Positions 59,381 to 64,000 of a DNA stretch of 64,000 nt are shown in pieces. Position 1 is the stretch's first letter; each line of letters begins with the position of its first letter. The DNA lies in assembly GCA_934646835.1 (NCBI GenBank), contig CAKUES010000004.1, positions 62,001 through 126,000 on the forward strand. The letters run 5' to 3'. The notes under the pieces are model-generated. The model worked only from the letters and a program-made list of their open reading frames with translations, made no database searches and was not told where the DNA came from. A program made the translations under genes and the position numbers. Origin of the DNA: an uncultured Coriobacteriales bacterium. Lineage in GTDB: Bacteria; Actinomycetota; Coriobacteriia; Coriobacteriales; QAMH01.

Positions 59381-60202
59381 TTACTTGATCAGCCAGTTGC
59401 TGTAGGAGATGCCCTGGTCTGCGTACTTGTCACACAGCTTCTCGATCTCGCCCTGCTCGTTGAGCTTCTTGAGGTCCTCGGTCACCTTGGCAGCAGTCTC
59501 GGTGTCGTCCTTGGCAAAGCCAACGCCGTAGTTCTCCTCGGAGAGAGCCTCGTCGAGCTGGACGAAGGCGTCGGGCTTGGCAGCCAACTGGTAGGCGGCG
59601 ATAGACAGGTCGCAGGCAACCGCGTCGACAGCGCCGGACTCAAGCTGCATGAAGGCGTTGTTGTAGTCGCCGATGGTCTGCAGCTCCTTGAAGGTGTCAG
59701 CGAGGTCCTTCTTGTCGTCGTTGAGGACGTCGAGGGCAGCGGAGCCCTTCTGGGTCAGGACGATCTTGCCCTTGAGGTCTGCCAGGGACTTGATGTCGCT
59801 GCCGGCCTTGACGACGACGACCTGACCGTTCTTCATGTAGGGATCGGTGAAGGCGTAGTCATCCTCGCGGCCCTCGATGCTGAAGCCGTTCCAGATGCAG
59901 TTGATGGAGCCGCTGCCGAGCAGGGCGTCCTTGGCCTCCCAATCGATGGCCTCGGCCTTGAACTCCCAACCCTCCATCTCGCAGACCTTCTGGGCGAGGT
60001 CGAGGTCGAAGCCGGTGTAGGAGCCGTCGTCGGCGACGTAGCCGTAAGGCGGGTACTCGGCATCGAAGCCGACGGTCAGGGTCTTGGTCTCACCGGAGTC
60101 GGATGCCTTGTTGTCGCCAGAGTTACCGCAACCAGCGAGCATGAATGCGCTGAGGCAGACGGCAAGGCCGGCTGCGACAACTGCTGCGAGCTTCTTCTTC
60201 AT
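59381..60202 (-). CDS. Polar amino-acid ABC transporter substrate-binding lipoprotein
   Basis: 273 residues from ATG 60202, five bases after GGGAGAG. Lipobox LAGC (AFMLAGCGNSG). SBP_bac_3 fold: LTVGFDAEYPPYGYVADDGSYTGFDLDLAQKVC, GSINCIWNGFSIEGRE, LADLKGKIVLTQKGSAA, QGEIEKLCDKYADQGISYSNW. It is the receptor of the importer encoded by the next two genes. Its promoter carries a palindromic operator (60234-60255). Confidence 0.94.
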   Translation of the reverse strand: MKKKLAAVVAAGLAVCLSAFMLAGCGNSGDNKASDSGETKTLTVGFDAEYPPYGYVADDGSYTGFDLDLAQKVCEMEGWEFKAEAIDWEAKDALLGSGSINCIWNGFSIEGREDDYAFTDPYMKNGQVVVVKAGSDIKSLADLKGKIVLTQKGSAALDVLNDDKKDLADTFKELQTIGDYNNAFMQLESGAVDAVACDLSIAAYQLAAKPDAFVQLDEALSEENYGVGFAKDDTETAAKVTEDLKKLNEQGEIEKLCDKYADQGISYSNWLIK

Positions 60203-60233
60203 ACTGTCTCTCCCTCGTAAATTACTTTGATGA

Positions 60234-60292
60234 TTTAGCACTCTAGCGTGCTAAAGTGCTTTGGATTATACCCTGATGGCCGGGATTGCCAA
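60234..60292 (-). promoter_or_regulatory. Promoter and palindromic operator of the amino-acid ABC operon
   Basis: On the minus strand TTGGCA (60292-60287), 16-bp spacer, TATAAT (60270-60265), then just downstream the perfect inverted repeat TTTAGCAC-N6-GTGCTAAA (60234-60255). The operator would cover the transcription start, consistent with repression. The arms resemble half of a CIRCE element but the spacing is wrong for HrcA. Confidence 0.7.
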
Positions 60293-60343
60293 GGGTTGGG
60301 TGTAAGAAAAGGACAGATGAGCCGCGAGCGGCACCTTGCCTAT

Positions 60344-60369
60344 AAAAAAAGGCCCGCGTTGTGCGGACC
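60344..60369 (-). terminator. Terminator of the tRNA cluster
   Basis: On the minus strand GGTCCGC pairs with GCGGGCC (one G-U) and runs into seven T (60350-60344), 12 bp after the last tRNA. Confidence 0.88.
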
Positions 60370-60380
60370 CTTGCAATTAG

Positions 60381-60456
60381 TGGTGGAGGTAAGGGGGCTC
60401 GAACCCCTGACATCCAGCTTGCAAAGCTGGCGCTCTCCCAGCTGAGCTATACCCCC
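60381..60456 (-). tRNA. tRNA-Ala (UGC), copy 1
   Basis: 76 nt including encoded CCA. Acceptor GGGGGTA pairs with TACCTCC-type arm, D arm AGCTCAGCTGGGAGAGC, anticodon loop CTTTGCAAG (TGC), T arm GGGGTTCGAGCCCC. Identical to the copy at 60611-60686. Confidence 0.97.
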
Positions 60457-60485
60457 AGAGAGCTGCATGAACCATCTAAGTAAGA

Positions 60486-60562
60486 TGGTGGGCCTTACAA
60501 GATTCGAACTTGTGACCTCACGATTATCAGTCGTGCGCTCTAGCCAACTGAGCTAAAGGCCC
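60486..60562 (-). tRNA. tRNA-Ile (GAU), copy 1
   Basis: 77 nt including encoded CCA. Acceptor GGGCCTT pairs with AAGGCCC, D arm AGCTCAGTTGGCTAGAGC, anticodon loop CTGATAATC (GAT), T arm ACAAGTTCGAATCTTGT. Transcribed just before tRNA-Ala copy 1. Confidence 0.97.
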
Positions 60563-60575
60563 ATTGTTTTGAATG

Positions 60576-60603
60576 AAAAGGGCCTGTCAGGCAGGCCCTT
60601 TTT
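60576..60603. terminator. Bidirectional hairpin between the two tRNA cassettes
   Basis: GGGCCTG (60580-60586) pairs with CAGGCCC (60592-60598), flanked by AAAA on one side and TTTTT on the other. Read on the minus strand it follows tRNA-Ala copy 2, so the distal cassette depends on readthrough or its own promoter. Confidence 0.85.
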
Positions 60604-60610
60604 AAATCGA

Positions 60611-60686
60611 TGGTGGAGGTAAGGGGGCTCGAACCCCTGACATCCAGCTTGCAAAGCTGGCGCTCTCCCAGCTGAGCTATACCCCC
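60611..60686 (-). tRNA. tRNA-Ala (UGC), copy 2
   Basis: Identical in sequence to copy 1, 230 bp away. Encoded CCA, anticodon TGC. Confidence 0.97.
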
Positions 60687-60715
60687 AGAGAGCTGCATGA
60701 ACCATCTAAGTAAGA

Positions 60716-60792
60716 TGGTGGGCCTTACAAGATTCGAACTTGTGACCTCACGATTATCAGTCGTGCGCTCTAGCCAACTGAGCTAAAGGCCC
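60716..60792 (-). tRNA. tRNA-Ile (GAU), copy 2
   Basis: Identical to copy 1, 230 bp away. First tRNA transcribed from the promoter at 60810-60838. Confidence 0.97.
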
Positions 60793-60809
60793 TTAACACG
60801 CAAGACGGT

Positions 60810-60838
60810 ATAATGCCAGACACCCCCTCGCTTGGCAA
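60810..60838 (-). promoter_or_regulatory. Probable promoter of the tRNA cluster
   Basis: Minus strand TTGCCA (60838-60833), 17-bp spacer, CATTAT (60815-60810), placing the start about 10-12 nt before tRNA-Ile copy 2. The -10 is a 4/6 match. Confidence 0.5.
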
Positions 60839-60843
60839 GCAAA

Positions 60844-60875
60844 ATCTCGAAAAAATTGAAGATTTTTTTCGAGAT
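60844..60875 (-). terminator. A/T-rich hairpin downstream of the LRR-ART gene
   Basis: ATCTCGAAAAAA pairs with TTTTTTCGAGAT around a 7-nt centre, 20 bp past the stop at 60895. Its A/T-rich upper stem makes it an unusual terminator; it also separates this gene from the tRNA promoter. Confidence 0.65.
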
Positions 60876-60894
60876 AGCTGCCTGGCAGCTGCCG

Positions 60895-63801
60895 CTACGC
60901 CGCCTCACCGTCCAGATACTGCAGCGTGATGTAGCGCTCGTACTCACCGTACTTGCTCTCGCCGGTCTTGAGCTCCGGGTCGTGCACCTTCGTATAGCGC
61001 ACGCCGCAGTCGACGACCTTGTAGTTGGCGTCGTTGGCGAGCAGGACCTCGTACTCGGTCGGGTACTCAGAGAATCGGTAGAGGTAGCCGCAAACCGTCT
61101 TGTCCTTGGGTGCGAGGACGTGGATGACCGTTGCGTACGGACCGTTGGCAAAGCCGTTGGCGGTACTGTCGAAGAGCGCCGTGGAGACGACGACGGGGTG
61201 CTTCACCTGCTTGCCGACGGCAGCCTGCATGTCGTCGAGCGTGGACTGCGCGCCTGTGTAGGCGTAGACGCTGCCGATGCCGCTATAGAGCTCCGTGCTC
61301 ACCGGCAGGTTGAAGCGCTCGAGCTCCCACTTGAGCAGCGCGGAGATCTCGTAGTACTCCTCGATGTCATCGCCAAACTGGTCCTTAGCGCGGCTGATGT
61401 ACTTGGCGTCGCCCTGGGCGGCCTTGATCGGCACGTACTCGTTGCTGGTGTAGCAGTTGATAGCCGGGTTGCTGGCAGACTTGAAGGAGCGCCCCTTGTT
61501 GGCGGCGTAGTACTTCTTCTCCCAGGACTTGAGGTCCTTCTTGCTGTTCACCTGCTTGTAGCCGCTGTAGGAGTTAGGCTTGCTCGCAGTCGCCTTCTTG
61601 CCGCCCACAGCTACGTTGACGCGCAGGTAATAGGTACCCATCGCGGCGACGATGTTGGTCTTGCCGTTGCCGACTGCCTTGACCTTACCGGTCTCTCTGT
61701 CGACCTTGACCACGTTCTTGTTGCTGGAGTAGTACTTCACCTGGCCGGCCTTCATGCCCTTGACGGAGACCGTCGTGGTCTTGCCCTTCTTGGAGAGCTC
61801 GGCTTTGGCGATTTTCATCTTGGGCGTGCTCGTGGCAAAGGCGAAGTCGTTTGCCAGCGCGTACTTCTCGGCCGCAGACCCGCGCTTGCCGATGATCAGC
61901 GCGCCGGTGGCGCGATCGCCATCCCCGGTGCCACCGCTGTAGCCGATGGCGTTGTCCTCGATCGTCGTGACCGTCGCAGGAATCGACAGGCCCTTCTTGC
62001 CGAGCATGGAGTCGTCGAATGCGTTCTTCTGGATCGTCGTAACCGATGCGGGGAGCTTCACACCGTTAGCGTAATAGACAGCACGGAAGGCGCCGCTGCC
62101 GATGGTATCAACGCCGTCGGGAACAACAGCAGGCGTCTTCTTCTTACCCTCGCCGCAGCGGGAGGGAACGCTTACCAGGGTCTTGCCATCGGCGCTGCAC
62201 AGCATGCCGCCGATTACCTTGTAGGTCTTGGAGCCGGCGGCGACCTTGTACTTCACGCAAGCCGTATTGGCGGCAAAGTCACCGGCGACGCTCGTCGCGC
62301 TGGCAGGGATGGTGATAGAGGCCAGGTCCCCGCACTCGCTAAACGCATCGCTGTCGATCTTCTCGATGCCCTCTGCAAGCTTCACAGTCTTGAGGTTGCA
62401 AGAGCCGAAGGAGTTGCTGGAGACCTCTTTGAGGGACCCAGGCAGCGACACGCTTTTGAGCGCGCTGTTGTTCTCGAAAGCACCCTCGCCGATCTCCTTG
62501 AGCCTGTTGGAGAACTTGACGTTCTTGACACCGCCGAGGGCAAACGCGTCCTTGCCGATCTTCTCGATATTGGAGAGGTCGATCGTTTTGAGCCTGTAGG
62601 CCGCCTCGAAGGAGGACTCGCCGAGCTCCGTCGTTGCGCTGGGCAGAGTGAAGGTCTTGTCGGTCTTGCTCGGCGGGTACTTCACAAGCGTGCTCTTGTC
62701 CGCGTTGTAGAGAACGCCGTTAGCAGCAGAGTACGACTTGCTGCCCTCGGCGACCTTGAAGCCTGTGACGGAGCCGCCGCTAAAAGCGCTGGGTGCGATA
62801 TCGGTCACGCTCGCGGGGATGTTGACCGTCTTGAGGCTTCCGCCGGCGGCAAAAGCCATGTCGCCGATTTTCTCAACGCCTTCCTCGAGCTTGAGGGTCT
62901 TGAGGTCGAAGCAGTCGTTGAAGGCATCCTCGGGGATCTCCTTCACGGAGGTGGAGACCTCCTTCAGGGAACCGCAGTCGCTGAAGGCGTTGCCGCCGAG
63001 CTTCTCGAGCGATTTGGGGAGATTCGCCTTGCCCAGGGATATACACTCGGCAAACGCGCGGTCACCGATGGAGGTCAGGCCTTCGTTGAAGGGGATGGAG
63101 AGCAGGTTGTCGCATTGCTTGAAAGCGCGGGGGGCGATCTGGGTCACGCCCTCCATGCCGGTGACCTTCTCGAGCCTGCGGCATTTGGAGAAGGTGTACT
63201 TCTCGATGGTCTTGATACCAGCGGGGATGTCGATGCTCGTCATACTCGAGCAGCCGAAAAAGGCACCTTTGCTGAGCGTGGTGAGCGTTGCGGGCAGCTT
63301 CACGTCCACCAGACGCGTGCAGTAGAAGAAGGCCTTATCGCCGATGGTTTCGAGACCCTCCGGCAAGTTGAGCTTCTTGAGGTTGACGCACTCCTCGAAC
63401 GCACTCGTGCCGATACCCTTGACCCCGGCGGCGATCTCTACGTTCATGATCTTCTGGTTGCCAAAGAAGGCCTTATCGCCAATCGAGGTGACGGTATAGC
63501 TCTGGCCATCAGCAAGCGTGACCTGCGCAGGAACGACGGCGCTACTGCCCTCGCCCTCGAACTGCGTCAACTCGACGGTCTTGGCCTTCTTGTCAGTGAC
63601 GTTGTAGAGACCGAGGCTGTTGCCCTCGCCGGCCTGCTCGCCAACAGGCGTCTGGGTTGCAGCATCGTCGTTGCTGACAGCAGCTGCAGCGCCTTGGTCG
63701 CCGCCCTGCGCGTCTCCAGCTGCAAACGCGCTGGTAGCAGGCGAGAACGCCATGACCATGGCCGCCGACATCGCAACGCTCAGCGGTTTCTTGAACTTCA
63801 T
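60895..63801 (-). CDS. Secreted leucine-rich repeat (BspA-type) protein with Ig-like and ADP-ribosyltransferase-like C-terminal domains
   Basis: 968 residues from ATG 63801 (AAAGGAG seven bases upstream). Signal peptide (FKKPLSVAMSAAMVMAFSPA). Residues about 90-630 are LRR_5 repeats (FEECVNLKKLNLPEGLETIG and many like it). About 665-740 is a Big_2-like Ig domain (KMKIAKAELSKKGKTTTVSV ... VDRETGKVKAVGNGKTNIVA). About 755-968 resembles the ADP-ribosyltransferase exotoxin family: INCYTSNEYVPIKAAQG, LYSGIGS where ARTs have a YRG-type Arg, VVVSTALFDSTANGF for the STS strand, and SEYPTEYEVLLAND for the ExE loop. The missing Arg makes activity uncertain. No wall anchor. Confidence 0.8.
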   Translation of the reverse strand: MKFKKPLSVAMSAAMVMAFSPATSAFAAGDAQGGDQGAAAAVSNDDAATQTPVGEQAGEGNSLGLYNVTDKKAKTVELTQFEGEGSSAVVPAQVTLADGQSYTVTSIGDKAFFGNQKIMNVEIAAGVKGIGTSAFEECVNLKKLNLPEGLETIGDKAFFYCTRLVDVKLPATLTTLSKGAFFGCSSMTSIDIPAGIKTIEKYTFSKCRRLEKVTGMEGVTQIAPRAFKQCDNLLSIPFNEGLTSIGDRAFAECISLGKANLPKSLEKLGGNAFSDCGSLKEVSTSVKEIPEDAFNDCFDLKTLKLEEGVEKIGDMAFAAGGSLKTVNIPASVTDIAPSAFSGGSVTGFKVAEGSKSYSAANGVLYNADKSTLVKYPPSKTDKTFTLPSATTELGESSFEAAYRLKTIDLSNIEKIGKDAFALGGVKNVKFSNRLKEIGEGAFENNSALKSVSLPGSLKEVSSNSFGSCNLKTVKLAEGIEKIDSDAFSECGDLASITIPASATSVAGDFAANTACVKYKVAAGSKTYKVIGGMLCSADGKTLVSVPSRCGEGKKKTPAVVPDGVDTIGSGAFRAVYYANGVKLPASVTTIQKNAFDDSMLGKKGLSIPATVTTIEDNAIGYSGGTGDGDRATGALIIGKRGSAAEKYALANDFAFATSTPKMKIAKAELSKKGKTTTVSVKGMKAGQVKYYSSNKNVVKVDRETGKVKAVGNGKTNIVAAMGTYYLRVNVAVGGKKATASKPNSYSGYKQVNSKKDLKSWEKKYYAANKGRSFKSASNPAINCYTSNEYVPIKAAQGDAKYISRAKDQFGDDIEEYYEISALLKWELERFNLPVSTELYSGIGSVYAYTGAQSTLDDMQAAVGKQVKHPVVVSTALFDSTANGFANGPYATVIHVLAPKDKTVCGYLYRFSEYPTEYEVLLANDANYKVVDCGVRYTKVHDPELKTGESKYGEYERYITLQYLDGEAA

Positions 63802-63867
63802 CTTGGCTCCTTTCCGTAGGGAGGGGACCTCTCTTGCAGGTGGTTTCAAGATACACGCCTCGGGTCT

Positions 63868-63901
63868 TAAGGATTCCTTATCTTTAATGGCTTTTTAATG
63901 G
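63868..63901 (-). promoter_or_regulatory. Candidate regulatory repeats upstream of the LRR-ART gene
   Basis: A perfect palindrome TAAGGA-T-TCCTTA (63868-63880) is followed by two direct copies of TTTAATGG at 63883 and 63894, 11 bp apart. Direct repeats at about one helical turn are typical of OmpR-family response-regulator sites. They lie about 70-100 bp before the start codon. Confidence 0.45.
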
Positions 63902-63902
63902 A

Positions 63903-64000
63903 CTGGGAAAGCGGCAAATCCCTGTACGGATGTGACCAGGTCTGTTTCGTTCAAAACCGCTGTTTACGTAGGGGAGGGACCCTGTCCCTCCCCACACACC
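63903..64000 (-). repeat. Short inverted-repeat element cut by the window end
   Basis: Left end CTGGGAAAGCGGCAAAT (diverged), internal TCAAAACCGCTGTTTACG, core GGGGAGGGAC-CCT-GTCCCTCCCC at 63971-63993. The right end lies beyond the window. Confidence 0.65.

Noticed and set aside
60234..60255. CIRCE (HrcA) element before the amino-acid ABC operon
   Set aside because: The arm TTAGCACTC is CIRCE-like, but the centre is 4-6 bp instead of 9 and the second arm lacks the leading GA; no chaperone genes follow.

Overview
The window looks like the chromosome of a high-GC, anaerobic, host-associated actinobacterium of class Coriobacteriia (an Olsenella/Atopobium-like relative is my best guess from gene content; I cannot prove the genus). 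Pointers are a Tad pilus locus with BspA-type leucine-rich surface proteins, a fused PafB-PafC WYL regulator without a proteasome locus, a multi-zinc-finger topoisomerase I, a two-subunit iron-sulfur fumarase beside an LDH-like malate dehydrogenase, PerR plus rubrerythrin, HypA/HypB, and several polar amino-acid binding lipoproteins. I see no phage, conjugative element, IS transposase, CRISPR array or rRNA operon.

Layout. 0-5 kb: end of a tad pilus operon running into two secreted proteins. 5.5-19.4 kb, mostly minus strand: serC, hpf and an orphan binding lipoprotein behind a long structured leader, a three-gene operon of unknown role (TSCPD protein, Tat lipoprotein, U32-like barrel), purB, a giant M28-like membrane protein, an ABC ATPase and typA. 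19.6-25 kb: PafBC-like regulator with a LexA box inside its promoter, then a binding lipoprotein translationally coupled to a hybrid histidine kinase. 25.4-31.3 kb: topA, comFC, tatA-tatC, hypA-hypB. 31.7-43 kb: membrane protein, NhaC-type transporter under a lysine riboswitch, mtnA, a small zincin, rlmKL, degV with a dehydrogenase-like partner, pncB. 43-54 kb: ricT-like gene, holB, tmk, fumarase, perR-rbr, mntR, mdh and an old-yellow-enzyme reductase. 53.7-64 kb: moeA, ydcF, rnhA, a small unknown, an amino-acid ABC operon, two tandem Ile-Ala tRNA cassettes, and a leucine-rich surface protein with an ADP-ribosyltransferase-like C-terminus.

The least ordinary part of the window lies between the genes. 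Four repeat classes are visible. (1) A family of short inverted-repeat elements of about 104-118 bp built around the palindrome GGGGAGGGAC-N3-GTCCCTCCCC; better-preserved copies carry TIRs near TAGGGAAACGCTGAT and several lie so that the terminal TAG/TAA is the stop codon of the neighbouring gene. (2) A 111-bp composite element occurring twice, 30 kb apart: three direct copies and one inverted copy of TAAGTGCGGTCGATTGGG at exactly the same 32/31/47-bp offsets, in the same orientation relative to the adjacent gene start. (3) Very long nested palindromes at 31.4 kb and 46.1 kb, with a single related unit at 43.2 kb. (4) Paired 25-bp operator-like inverted repeats at 16.5 kb, centred exactly 30 bp apart.

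Metabolically the genes fit a fermenter that imports amino acids, runs malate/fumarate interconversion, recycles NAD through nicotinate, makes molybdenum cofactor and NiFe-type metalloenzymes, and copes with oxygen by PerR/rubrerythrin. Surface interaction (Tad pilus, InlB/BspA-like proteins, ART-like protein) is the main accessory theme.
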